Part shown: piece after piece, positions 1 through 7,049 of the stretch | How the letters are laid out: each line of letters begins with the position of its first letter | How positions within the stretch are numbered: the first letter of the stretch is position 1 | From: JBGRQB01 sp041725875 | GTDB taxonomy: Bacteria; Bacteroidota; Ignavibacteria; Ignavibacteriales; Melioribacteraceae | DNA length: 21,030 nt | Direction: 5' to 3' | NCBI GenBank assembly: GCA_041725875.1 | Contig: JBGRQB010000063.1 | Location: forward strand, 1-21,030 | Made by a program: the position numbers and the translations under genes | Notes under the pieces: generated by a model | What the model was told of the DNA's origin: nothing | Databases searched by the model: none | What the model saw: the letters and a program-made list of their open reading frames with translations, nothing else

Positions 1-1
1 G

Positions 2-460
2 GGCGGTTTATCGGTTGTGCTTAACTCACAGACAGATATTGTAAGATCTTTTGTAACCTGGGCCGGAGTTTCAAATCCGGATCGTTTTAGCAGCAGACAA
101 AAAGAGGAATGGCGTAAGGAGGGTGTTTTTAATGTTCTTAATGCCAGAACCAATCAGTTAATGAGTATGTCTGTAAACTTCTTAAACGATCTTGAAGAAA
201 ACCTTGGCGGAAGATTAAATATTAAAAATGTTTTATCAAAAAACATTAAACCATATTTGATTATTCAGGGGGAACAGGATTTAGCAGTAAAAGTTAGAGA
301 AGCCGAGAATTTGTATGGCTGGACAAAGGAAAATGCTCAACTTGAAATTTTACCTGGTACCGGACACACATTTGATGCGGTTCATCCCTTTAAGGAAGAG
401 TCAGAAAACTTGAAAAAAGTTTTAAATAAAACAATTAAATTTATAGAGGAAATTATCTAA
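2..460 (+). CDS. alpha/beta hydrolase, C-terminal part (5' end outside window)
   Basis: This is the C-terminal part of an alpha/beta-hydrolase-fold enzyme. The reading frame is open from base 2, so the gene begins upstream of the window; the in-frame GTG at 17 is probably not the start. The first visible residues (GGLSVV) fit the glycines that follow the nucleophile elbow of G-x-S-x-G-G in dienelactone-hydrolase or S9-peptidase-like hydrolases, so the catalytic Ser would lie just outside. The remaining triad members are visible: Asp in the IQGEQDLAV segment and His in PGTGHTFD near the C-terminus. A TWAGVSNPDRF segment resembles hydrolases I remember from Bacteroidota and Chlorobi. The substrate cannot be told from this fragment. 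No terminator separates it from the next gene, so the two may be co-transcribed. Confidence 0.8.
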   Translation, partial: GGLSVVLNSQTDIVRSFVTWAGVSNPDRFSSRQKEEWRKEGVFNVLNARTNQLMSMSVNFLNDLEENLGGRLNIKNVLSKNIKPYLIIQGEQDLAVKVREAENLYGWTKENAQLEILPGTGHTFDAVHPFKEESENLKKVLNKTIKFIEEII

Positions 461-496
461 TATTTCCTTATTTTTTCATAGTAATTTATAATTGAT

Positions 497-501
497 AGGA
501 G
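497..501 (+). promoter_or_regulatory. ribosome binding site of the histone-like gene
   Basis: AGGAG lies 5 nt before the ATG at 507 and 2 nt before the ATG at 504. The spacing favours the second ATG as start. Confidence 0.65.
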
Positions 502-506
502 AAATG

Positions 507-698
507 ATGAGTCAAAAATATTATGAATTAATTGATTATCTAAAAAGTTTAGAAGCTGATGTTGTTAAATTTTATGAAAAAGGTCAGGCTGCTGCCGGTA
601 CTAGATTAAGAAAAGGAATGAGCGAGTTAAAAAATAAAGCTCAGGAAATCAGAAATGATGTTCAAGAGGTTAAATCTAACAGAAAAGACGAAGCTTAA
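507..698 (+). CDS. small histone H1-like (Hc1-type) protein
   Basis: This 64-residue charged, helical protein resembles the small histone-H1-like/Hc1 family common in Bacteroidota, in which the N-terminal part reads roughly as LE-D-KFYEKG--AAGTR-RKGMQELK. Here the matching stretch is KFYEKGQAAAGTRLRKGMSELK, shown in two pieces: KFYEKGQAAAG and TRLRKGMSELK. The family is linked to nucleoid or DNA binding, a role taken from the family name and not shown here. Unlike chlamydial Hc1, there is no long Lys/Ala/Pro-rich tail; the protein ends shortly after a predicted coiled coil. Two ATGs stand in tandem at 504 and 507. The AGGAG at 497-501 leaves 5 nt before 507 and only 2 nt before 504, so 507 is chosen. 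A strong terminator follows at 722. Confidence 0.8.
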   Translation: MSQKYYELIDYLKSLEADVVKFYEKGQAAAGTRLRKGMSELKNKAQEIRNDVQEVKSNRKDEA

Positions 699-721
699 TC
701 TCAGCATAAAGTTTTTATCAA

Positions 722-749
722 AGGCCGGTTTCGACCGGCCTATTTTTTT
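722..749 (+). terminator. Rho-independent terminator with TTCG tetraloop
   Basis: A perfect 8-bp stem AGGCCGGT / ACCGGCCT (722-729 with 734-741) closes a TTCG loop (730-733), followed by a run of seven T (743-749). It ends the histone-like gene. The next start codon (752) comes right after the T-run. Confidence 0.92.
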
Positions 750-751
750 AT

Positions 752-1918
752 ATGGGTGAGTTAATTAGACATAAAAGTTTTTGGTATATAATTTTTGCAG
801 GTCTTTTTTTATTTGGTTGCAGCGTTAAAAAAGAACCGGCTCGTGTGGTTACTACAGTTAAACCTGACAGCATCACCGAAGTAAGTTTTGCAGTTGTCGG
901 CGATTTGATGTGTCATTCCACACAATATAATTATGCAAAAACAGAAAATGGTTCTTATAATTTTAATAATGTTTTCAAATATGTAAAACCAATTTTTGAT
1001 ACAACCGATGTTGTAATTGGAAATCTCGAAACCGTAACAGCGGGTGACAGTTTAGGCTACAGAGGTTATCCTGTTTTTAATTCGCCAGACGAATTTGTTT
1101 CTTCACTTAAATATGCCGGGTTTGATATTTTAGTTACGGCAAATAATCATTGTTACGATAAGAGACAGTTTGGATTAAAACGAACTATTGAAGTTATAAA
1201 GAAAAACAATCTTGAATATTCCGGTACATTTTCTTCTGCAAAGGATGCTGATTCAGTAAGAATTTATAATAAAAACGGTATCCGGTTTTCACTTCTTTCT
1301 TACAGTTACGGAACAAACGGATTCAGAGTTCCTGAGAAGTATAAATATTCGGTAAATGTAATTGATACATCAAAAATAAAACAAGATATCTGGAAGGTAA
1401 AAAAACTTAATCCCGATCTGGTCATCTTGTATTATCATTTTGGTTACGAATATTCTACTTATCCGTCAAAGTTTCAGAAAGAGATTGTGAAGAAATCTTT
1501 TGAATATGGAGCCGATATTATTTTTGCAAGTCATCCTCACGTGCTTCAGCCGGTAAAGATTTTTAGAAATAAAAATTCTAAACTGGAATGGAGTTTTGCA
1601 ACTTATTCACTTGGTAATTTTATATCTAACCAGAGATGGCGTTATTCTGATGCAGGAATGATTTTGCAGTTTAATATTAGTAAAAATCATTCGAAAGATA
1701 ATATGGAAATAAAATCTTTCTCTTATCTTCCCACCTGGGTTTTTAAAGGATTGGATAAAGGAAAAAGAGAATATTATATTTTACCGACAGAAAGATTTCT
1801 TGATAACAAAAAGATAAAATTTCTTACGCGGGCTGACAGAGACTCAATGGCCAGATCGCTTAGAGATACCGAACGAATATTAAAAAGATATTCAGCAAAT
1901 ATTAAAAAAGCCAGATAG
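752..1918 (+). CDS. CapA-family (PGA_cap) metallophosphatase-like lipoprotein
   Basis: A 388-residue protein of the CapA family (poly-gamma-glutamate capsule protein, calcineurin-like metallophosphatase fold). The family signatures occur in order: VVGDLM (D51), IGNLE (N91, E93), NNH (131-133), YHFGYEY (H229), SHPHV (H261, H263) and YSLGNF. The N-terminus is a lipoprotein signal peptide: a hydrophobic stretch at about 10-20 ends in lipobox LFGC with Cys23, so the protein should be membrane-anchored and outside the cytoplasm. A true poly-gamma-glutamate role is not supported, because no capB or capC neighbours are present and many CapA homologues have other or unknown functions. The ATG at 752 is the first possible start in a frame that opens only after a stop at 707. 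It has no Shine-Dalgarno because the terminator U-tract is directly upstream. The next gene starts 3 nt after its stop. Confidence 0.9.
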   Translation: MGELIRHKSFWYIIFAGLFLFGCSVKKEPARVVTTVKPDSITEVSFAVVGDLMCHSTQYNYAKTENGSYNFNNVFKYVKPIFDTTDVVIGNLETVTAGDSLGYRGYPVFNSPDEFVSSLKYAGFDILVTANNHCYDKRQFGLKRTIEVIKKNNLEYSGTFSSAKDADSVRIYNKNGIRFSLLSYSYGTNGFRVPEKYKYSVNVIDTSKIKQDIWKVKKLNPDLVILYYHFGYEYSTYPSKFQKEIVKKSFEYGADIIFASHPHVLQPVKIFRNKNSKLEWSFATYSLGNFISNQRWRYSDAGMILQFNISKNHSKDNMEIKSFSYLPTWVFKGLDKGKREYYILPTERFLDNKKIKFLTRADRDSMARSLRDTERILKRYSANIKKAR

Positions 1919-1921
1919 CTT

Positions 1922-3112
1922 ATGAAAAAGAAAACCCCGTTGGTTATAGTTTTTATAACAGTTTTTATCGATTTAATGGGTTTTGGAATTGTAATTCCGA
2001 TTCTTCCTACTTTTGCCAGTAACGAACTTGGGATCTCCGATACAGGTATAGGAATTATTATAGCTGTCTATTCACTTATGCAGTTTGTTTTTAATCCGCT
2101 TCTTGGAAAATTATCTGACAGATACGGAAGGAAAAAGATAATTGCATATTCACTTCTTGTAACAGCTGCTTCCTATGTGCTGTTTAGTTTTTCTGTAAAC
2201 TTTTTACTTCTCTTTACAGCACGTATGCTTGCCGGAATAGGAGGAAGTAACATTGGCGCTGCCCAGGCCTATATTGCTGATGTAACAACCGAAGAAGACC
2301 GCGCATTTGGAATGGGATTAATTGGCGCTGCTTTTGGATTGGGGTTTGTTTTTGGTCCGCTCCTCGGCGGTTTAATGGCTGATCTGGGTTATATTTATAT
2401 CGGATTGTTCAGTGCCGGATTTTCGCTATTGGCATTTTTGTTTGCAGTTCTATTTTTACCTGAATCTCTGAAAGAGAAAAATAAAGCTGCAAAAATAAGT
2501 TTTAGTGTAGTTGATGTTGAGCTTTTCAAAAAAGCTTTTAAAATGAAATTTGTGGGATTATTGATCATTCTGCTTTTTGTTGCAGTCTTTTCAATTTCCA
2601 ATATATATGGAACGTTTAACCTTATTGCTTACAGAAAGTATGGACTTACAGAAAGGGAAATAGGCTATCAGTTTGCTCTGATGGGAATTTCATTTTCAAT
2701 TGTTCAGATGTTCCTGTTAAAACATTTAACAAACATATTTTCAGAAAAACTTCTCTTTATGGGGAGTCTGATTATTTTAGGTGTAACTCTTACAATGATT
2801 CCGTATTCAGGTAATTTTTGGGGATTGGCAATTGTAATGATGGTTATGCACATTGGTTCAGGCATAATTCAGCCGGTTTCATTTAGTATGATTTCCAAAC
2901 TTTCGCCGGAAAATGAACAGGGAGCAATTTTAAGTGTTAATCAATCTATGGCTTCGCTGGCAAGAGTTATTGGTCCTGTTTGGGGCGGATTAACATTTGA
3001 TTATCTGGGAATGGAATTCCCGTTTTTAACAGGCGGAGTGTTTGTATTTGTTACGATTTTATTAACTATATTAGCGATCAGTAAAAATTTATTGTTTGTA
3101 GAGAAAGATTAA
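1922..3112 (+). CDS. MFS transporter, TetA-like DHA1 family
   Basis: A 396-residue major facilitator superfamily protein with about 12 hydrophobic segments. Helix 1 reads FIDLMGFGIVIPILP, with an intramembrane Asp (D17) as in TetA-type proton-driven drug exporters. The loop between helices 2 and 3 carries the motif A signature GKLSDRYGRKK (62-72), and helix 5 has a GPLLGG motif C, which marks antiporter-type exporters. A more polar loop around residues 180-205 separates the two six-helix halves. It acts in the inner membrane; the substrate cannot be predicted, and the resemblance to tetracycline exporters is at superfamily level only. The gene lies 3 nt after capA and 4 nt before dus, so the three form one transcription unit and this gene probably relies on translational coupling. 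Confidence 0.88.
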   Translation: MKKKTPLVIVFITVFIDLMGFGIVIPILPTFASNELGISDTGIGIIIAVYSLMQFVFNPLLGKLSDRYGRKKIIAYSLLVTAASYVLFSFSVNFLLLFTARMLAGIGGSNIGAAQAYIADVTTEEDRAFGMGLIGAAFGLGFVFGPLLGGLMADLGYIYIGLFSAGFSLLAFLFAVLFLPESLKEKNKAAKISFSVVDVELFKKAFKMKFVGLLIILLFVAVFSISNIYGTFNLIAYRKYGLTEREIGYQFALMGISFSIVQMFLLKHLTNIFSEKLLFMGSLIILGVTLTMIPYSGNFWGLAIVMMVMHIGSGIIQPVSFSMISKLSPENEQGAILSVNQSMASLARVIGPVWGGLTFDYLGMEFPFLTGGVFVFVTILLTILAISKNLLFVEKD

Positions 3113-3116
3113 AAAA

Positions 3117-4112
3117 ATGCTAAAGATTGGAAAGATTGAAATAGATAAAGCTCTGCTTTTAGCCCCGATGGAAGATATTACTGATTTAACTTACAGAAGA
3201 CTTTGTAAGGAATTAGGAGCTGATATTGTTTATACAGAGTTTGTGAATTGTGAAGGACTTGTAAGAGCAGATGAAAAAACTCATAAAAAACTAAGATTAT
3301 CCAAAGATGAAAGACCTGCCGGAATTCAGATTTACGGCGATAATATAGAAAGTATGGTAAGGGCTGCCAAAATAGCCGAAGAAGAAAATCCTGATATCAT
3401 TGATATAAATGCCGGATGCTGGGTTAAAAAGGTGGCTGGAAGAGGCTCCGGAGCCGCTCTAATGAAAGATCCTGAATATCTTCAGCAGATGGTTGGTGAT
3501 ATTGTTAAAGCCGTAGAAGATGTGCCGGTTACAGTAAAAACGCGTCTGGGCTGGGATTTTAACTCAATCAACATTGTTGAAATTGCTCAGCGTATTGAAG
3601 ATGTTGGCGCTCAGGCAATTACAATTCATTGCAGAACCAAATCTCAGGGACACAGCGGTGATGCTGACTGGAGTTATATTGAAAAAGTGAAAAACAAAAT
3701 CAATATTCCGGTTGTGCTGAACGGCGGAATTATGACTTTTGATGATGCAAAAAGAGCTTTTGAAGAGACTCCCGCAGATGGAATTATGATTGCACGCGGA
3801 GCAATTCAATATCCCTGGATTTTTAAGGAAATAAAAGAATATCTGGAAAACGGAAAAATTACATCGGAAATTTCTTTTTCAGAAAAAATTGCACTTGCAG
3901 TTCGTCATCTGAAATTATCTGTTGAGTTAAAAGGGGAGAGAAGAGCCGTAATTGAGTTCAGAAAGTTTTATTCAGGTTATCTTAAAGGTTTGTACAAGGC
4001 TTCTTCTGTAAGGTCTGATATGATGAAGTATTACACTTTTGAAGAAGTGGAAAAAAGGCTACTGGAATATCAGGTGTTTTTAGAAGAATATTATTCCAGT
4101 AAACCTGTATAA
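3117..4112 (+). CDS. dusB: tRNA dihydrouridine synthase, DusB type
   Basis: A 331-residue FMN-dependent enzyme that reduces uridine to dihydrouridine in tRNA. The TIM-barrel signatures of the Dus family are clear: LLAPMEDITD at 14-23, EFVNCEGLVR at 41-50, the active-site loop INAGCWVKKVAGRG with catalytic Cys101, VKTRLGW at 140-146 with the FMN-binding Lys, and IHCRT at 170-174. These are followed by the phosphate-binding LNGGI and MIARGA segments. The Trp after the catalytic Cys replaces the Pro of proteobacterial DusB (GCP); I recall the GCWV form from Bacteroidota-related bacteria. The C-terminal helical domain is present, so the length is complete. It is the last gene of the capA-MFS-dus group, and its stop lies 10 nt from the stop of the opposing CBS gene, with no hairpin in between. 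Confidence 0.92.
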   Translation: MLKIGKIEIDKALLLAPMEDITDLTYRRLCKELGADIVYTEFVNCEGLVRADEKTHKKLRLSKDERPAGIQIYGDNIESMVRAAKIAEEENPDIIDINAGCWVKKVAGRGSGAALMKDPEYLQQMVGDIVKAVEDVPVTVKTRLGWDFNSINIVEIAQRIEDVGAQAITIHCRTKSQGHSGDADWSYIEKVKNKINIPVVLNGGIMTFDDAKRAFEETPADGIMIARGAIQYPWIFKEIKEYLENGKITSEISFSEKIALAVRHLKLSVELKGERRAVIEFRKFYSGYLKGLYKASSVRSDMMKYYTFEEVEKRLLEYQVFLEEYYSSKPV

Positions 4113-4122
4113 TCACATAATT

Positions 4123-4587
4123 TTATTGATTGCGGTTAAATTTCCACGTTTCGTAATAATCCCATTTGTAGGCTTTGTTTAGCTCATTCAGTTCTTTTGT
4201 TTTTTCATTCAAGCTTGCTTTTGTTACATCACCCTGTGATAAAAGTCCAATAATCTCACCATTTTTTTCAATAAACAAATGTCTCAGTCTTTTTCCAAGA
4301 AAGATATCGAGCAGTTTATATACTGAAAAATCGTGAGAGGCAATTATCAATTCTTTTGTCATATAATCACCAATTTGGGCTGTGTTTACATCAAAAGAAT
4401 TTTCGGCCAGATTTTTAATCAAATCTCTTTCCGTCCAAATTCCGGCTATTTTACCAGAGGTTTTTACTACAATTGCACCTATTTTATTGTTGTTCATCAT
4501 TTTAATTGCTTCGGCAATAGTAGATTCGGAATCAACACAAATCAAAGAAGATTTCTTCTCACTTATTATCTGTTCGGCAGTATACAT
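4123..4587 (-). CDS. CBS-domain pair protein
   Basis: A 154-residue cytoplasmic protein made almost entirely of two tandem CBS motifs. The first spans about residues 8-62 (VDSESTIAEAIKMM and GIWTERDL); the second spans about 72-128 (YMTKELIIAS, RLRHLFIEKNGEIIGLLS). Together they form a Bateman module, which usually binds adenosine nucleotides. A 25-residue tail with coiled-coil character ends in the aromatic-rich KWDYYETWKF. There is no catalytic partner domain, so it is probably a regulator or sensor of unknown target. An in-frame ATG exists 24 nt further upstream (4611), but AAGGAGAA lies 3-10 nt before the ATG at 4587, which makes 4587 the likely start. It is divergent from apt, and the two share a 130-nt regulatory gap. 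Confidence 0.87.
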   Translation of the reverse strand: MYTAEQIISEKKSSLICVDSESTIAEAIKMMNNNKIGAIVVKTSGKIAGIWTERDLIKNLAENSFDVNTAQIGDYMTKELIIASHDFSVYKLLDIFLGKRLRHLFIEKNGEIIGLLSQGDVTKASLNEKTKELNELNKAYKWDYYETWKFNRNQ

Positions 4588-4590
4588 TCT

Positions 4591-4598
4591 TTCTCCTT
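4591..4598 (-). promoter_or_regulatory. ribosome binding site of the CBS-domain gene
   Basis: AAGGAGAA on the minus strand leaves 3 nt to the ATG at 4587. It falls inside the longer open frame that starts at 4611, so it decides for the shorter protein. Confidence 0.75.
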
Positions 4599-4638
4599 GT
4601 TTAAAGTTCATTATATTATCGGAGATAATGAGTCTTAT

Positions 4639-4681
4639 TTAAGATAATCTTTGTAGATTTAAACGGATATCTTTATCTTAA
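4639..4681. repeat. 9-bp inverted repeat in the CBS/apt divergent promoter region
   Basis: TTAAGATAA (4639-4647) is repeated inverted as TTATCTTAA (4673-4681), with 25 nt between the arms. The right arm overlaps the proposed apt -10 box (4674-4679), so the repeat could be an operator. AT-rich background makes chance similarity possible. Confidence 0.4.
4651..4679 (+). promoter_or_regulatory. candidate sigma70-like promoter of apt
   Basis: TTGTAG (4651-4656) and TATCTT (4674-4679) are spaced by 17 nt. Transcription would start near 4686 and give a leader of about 33 nt before the apt ATG. Neither box matches the consensus perfectly. Confidence 0.35.
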
Positions 4682-4718
4682 CGCCTGTTGTGAATTCATA
4701 ATAATTACTGGATACAAA

Positions 4719-5243
4719 ATGAACACTGATTTGAAAAAGTTAATAAGAAATGTACCTGATTTTCCAATTCCGGGAATTAATTTCAAAGATATAACAACTT
4801 TGTTAAAAGATCCCGAGGGAATGGCACTGGCACTCGATAGATTATATGAAGCAGCTAAAGATAAAGGGATAAATAAGGTTATTGGAATAGAATCCAGAGG
4901 ATTTATTTTAGGTGGCGCTCTTGCTATAAAGCTTGATGCAGGATTTATTCCTGTAAGAAAACCGGGCAAACTGCCTGCGCCTACAATTTCTGAAACATAT
5001 TTACTTGAATATGGTGAAGATAAAATTGAAATCCATAAAGATGCAATTCAACCGGGAGATAAAATTTTGTTGCACGACGATCTTCTTGCAACAGGCGGAA
5101 CAATGGAAGCTGCCTGCAAACTGGTTGAGAAAATTGGTGCTGAAATAGTTCAAATTTCGTTTTTGATAGAACTTTCGTTCCTAAAAGGAAGAGAAAAACT
5201 GGGAAATCACGATATTTATTCGCTTGTGAGTTACGACGATTAA
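4719..5243 (+). CDS. apt: adenine phosphoribosyltransferase
   Basis: A 174-residue enzyme that salvages adenine by joining it to PRPP to give AMP and pyrophosphate, in the cytoplasm. The family hallmarks are all present: DFPIPGINFKDIT (14-26), the IGIESRGFILGGALA segment (55-69), FIPVRKPGKLP (76-86) with the flexible-loop ETYLLEYG (92-99), and the PRPP-binding loop HDDLLATGGTMEA (119-131). Length is typical for bacterial Apt. The start ATG at 4719 gives the normal N-terminus. It is a single-gene unit, divergent from the CBS gene and convergent with the aminotransferase, with a hairpin terminator right after the stop. Confidence 0.96.
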   Translation: MNTDLKKLIRNVPDFPIPGINFKDITTLLKDPEGMALALDRLYEAAKDKGINKVIGIESRGFILGGALAIKLDAGFIPVRKPGKLPAPTISETYLLEYGEDKIEIHKDAIQPGDKILLHDDLLATGGTMEAACKLVEKIGAEIVQISFLIELSFLKGREKLGNHDIYSLVSYDD

Positions 5244-5244
5244 T

Positions 5245-5275
5245 AAAAAAAGCCTCTGTTTTCAGAGGCTTCTTC
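5245..5275. terminator. bidirectional terminator between apt and the aminotransferase
   Basis: A perfect 8-bp stem AGCCTCTG / CAGAGGCT (5251-5258 with 5263-5270) closes a TTTT loop. It is preceded by six A (5245-5250) and followed by a T-rich stretch (TCTTC). The A-run gives an uninterrupted U-tract for leftward transcripts, so it should work best for the aminotransferase gene and more weakly for apt. Confidence 0.87.
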
Positions 5276-5299
5276 ATTTATATATACACCGGAAAACCG

Positions 5300-6766
5300 T
5301 TAAAGTTCAAACCATCCGTTCAGACAAGTATATTTTCTATTGTCATCTTTGTGGTAAAACTCATTTGTTTCAGGGGAATAAGTATAATCTTTATTCCATT
5401 CTTCAACATTGTTAACGGTTTCCTCAATTCCATCCATAATAGTAACCAGTTCTTCGTCAGTCATTGTAGGATGCAGCGACAATCTGATCCATCCCGGTTT
5501 ATCTGACAAATTACCCTGATTAATTTTATCTGTAATTCTTTTTGATCTGGTTGGATCTACATGAAGCAGGTAATGACCGTAAGTTCCTGCGCAAGAGCAT
5601 CCGCCTCTTACCTGAATACCAAATTTATCGTTAAGCAGCTTAACCATAAGGTTATAATGCACATTTTCTACGTAAAAGGAGATTGTTCCGAGTCTCTCTC
5701 TTTCATTTGATGCAAGAAGATGTACACTTGGCAGTTTGTCAAAACGTTCAAAAGCGTATTTTAATAATTCTTCTTCACGTTTTATGATATTCTCGGTTCC
5801 CATTTGGTTTTTCAGACTAATACACAAAGCTGTTTTAATTGCCTGTAAAAATCCGGGAGTTCCGCCATCTTCTCGTGTTTCAATATCATTTATAAATTTA
5901 TGATCACCCCAGGGGTTTGTCCAGTCAACAGTACCGCCGCCCGGATGATCCGGTACAGAACGGTTGTAAAGTTTTGAATCAAAAATTAACACTCCGGATG
6001 TTCCGGGTCCGCCCAAAAATTTATGCGGTGAAAAGAAAATCGCATCCAGTTTTTCCATCGGATCTTCTGGGTGCATATTAATATCCACATAAGGAGCAGA
6101 AGCAGCAAAATCTACAAAACAAACTCCGCCGTTTTCGTGCATAATTTTTGCTAATTGGTGATATGGAGTAATAATTCCGGATACATTTGAACAGGCGCTG
6201 AAAGAACCTATTTTTAATTTTCTGTCGGAATATTTTTTAATTTCTTCTCTAAAAGAATCAAGATTAATCATTCCGTCATTATCAGGTTCAATAACAACAA
6301 CATCACAAATTGTTTCAAGCCAGGAAGTCTGATTTGAATGATGTTCCATATGTGTTATAAATACGACTGGTCTGTCTTCTTTTGGAATAGACGCATATTT
6401 TTTCAACTGCTCAGGAACTTTTAATCCTAAAATTCGCTGGAATTTACACACAACAGTTGTCATTCCAAAACCAGCAGTTATAATTACGTCTTTGGGACCC
6501 GCATTTACGTGTTCTTTAATTAATGACTGTGCCTTATGATATGCTTTTGTCATTGTAGTACCTGTCATACTGGTTTCAGTATGAGTATTTGCCACAAAAG
6601 GACCAAAAGTTTTGGCTACTTTTTCTTCAATGGGTCCATATAATCTGCCGCTTGCAACCCAATCGGCATATAAAATTCTGTGTTCGCCATAAGGAGAACA
6701 GAACTTCTGATCTATTCCTATTATGTTTTTTCTGAATTTCAGAAAATGTTGTTCCAAATTGCTCAT
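5300..6766 (-). CDS. PLP-dependent class V aminotransferase (cysteine-desulfurase-like)
   Basis: A 488-residue fold-type I PLP enzyme of aminotransferase class V. Visible landmarks are the aromatic/His region HMEHHSN (139-145), VDFAAS with the pyridine-nitrogen Asp219, the PLP-lysine segment SPHKFLGG (K249), a glycine-rich PGGGT (275-279), and EDGGTPG (299-305) near the substrate site. The place where SufS/IscS carry the persulfide Cys has RGGCSCAGTYGH, with Cys390 and Cys392. The overall arrangement matches cysteine desulfurase or selenocysteine-lyase-like proteins, but at 488 residues it is about 80 longer than SufS, with extra N- and C-terminal segments. No suf or isc genes are nearby, so the substrate remains open. 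GTG and ATG stand in tandem (6769, 6766); AGG sits 6 nt before the ATG, so 6766 is chosen. Expression is monocistronic and ends at the shared terminator. Confidence 0.87.
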   Translation of the reverse strand: MSNLEQHFLKFRKNIIGIDQKFCSPYGEHRILYADWVASGRLYGPIEEKVAKTFGPFVANTHTETSMTGTTMTKAYHKAQSLIKEHVNAGPKDVIITAGFGMTTVVCKFQRILGLKVPEQLKKYASIPKEDRPVVFITHMEHHSNQTSWLETICDVVVIEPDNDGMINLDSFREEIKKYSDRKLKIGSFSACSNVSGIITPYHQLAKIMHENGGVCFVDFAASAPYVDINMHPEDPMEKLDAIFFSPHKFLGGPGTSGVLIFDSKLYNRSVPDHPGGGTVDWTNPWGDHKFINDIETREDGGTPGFLQAIKTALCISLKNQMGTENIIKREEELLKYAFERFDKLPSVHLLASNERERLGTISFYVENVHYNLMVKLLNDKFGIQVRGGCSCAGTYGHYLLHVDPTRSKRITDKINQGNLSDKPGWIRLSLHPTMTDEELVTIMDGIEETVNNVEEWNKDYTYSPETNEFYHKDDNRKYTCLNGWFEL

Positions 6767-6929
6767 CACACACCTAAAAATTTATTTTATAGTATAAAAT
6801 ATACAGATAAATTATTTTCTGTACAAAAGACTTCGTTTTAGCGTAATAAAGTAAATTTGTTTAAAAATAAATATTAACTAAAATAAAAAAATATTTGCTC
6901 GATTTTACTTAATAAAATAAACTGACTTA

Positions 6930-6961
6930 TTTGGTATTTCCATATATATATATTAATTTTG
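6930..6961 (+). promoter_or_regulatory. candidate FCB-type promoter upstream of the RNA helicase
   Basis: TTTG (6930-6933) and TAATTTTG (6954-6961) are 20 nt apart and match the TTTG/TTG-N(17-23)-TAnnTTTG consensus of Bacteroidota. It would leave a leader of about 80 nt before the GTG at 7050. The 283-nt gap at 6767-7049 is very AT-rich and contains nothing else I can support; a second isolated TAAATTTG occurs at 6852 without a good partner box. Confidence 0.3.
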
Positions 6962-7049
6962 CATTTTGTTTTGAAAGTTAGCGTGTAAAACGGGTATTGG
7001 TATAACATATCCTTATAATTATAAAAGTTTAACCCACGAAAGGTGAAGT

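Noticed and set aside
752..3112. capsule synthesis or drug-resistance cluster
   Set aside because: CapA and a TetA-like MFS protein are present, but there are no capB/capC, regulator or mobile elements, so the names do not prove capsule synthesis or resistance.
4333..4647. 104- and 86-residue plus-strand frames over the CBS gene
   Set aside because: Both are antisense to the clear CBS-domain protein and run into its upstream region without a plausible start signal.
6767..7049. cold-shock-type structured leader before the RNA helicase
   Set aside because: The gap is AT-rich and I found no strong conserved stem or cold-box pattern; only a weak promoter match is supportable.
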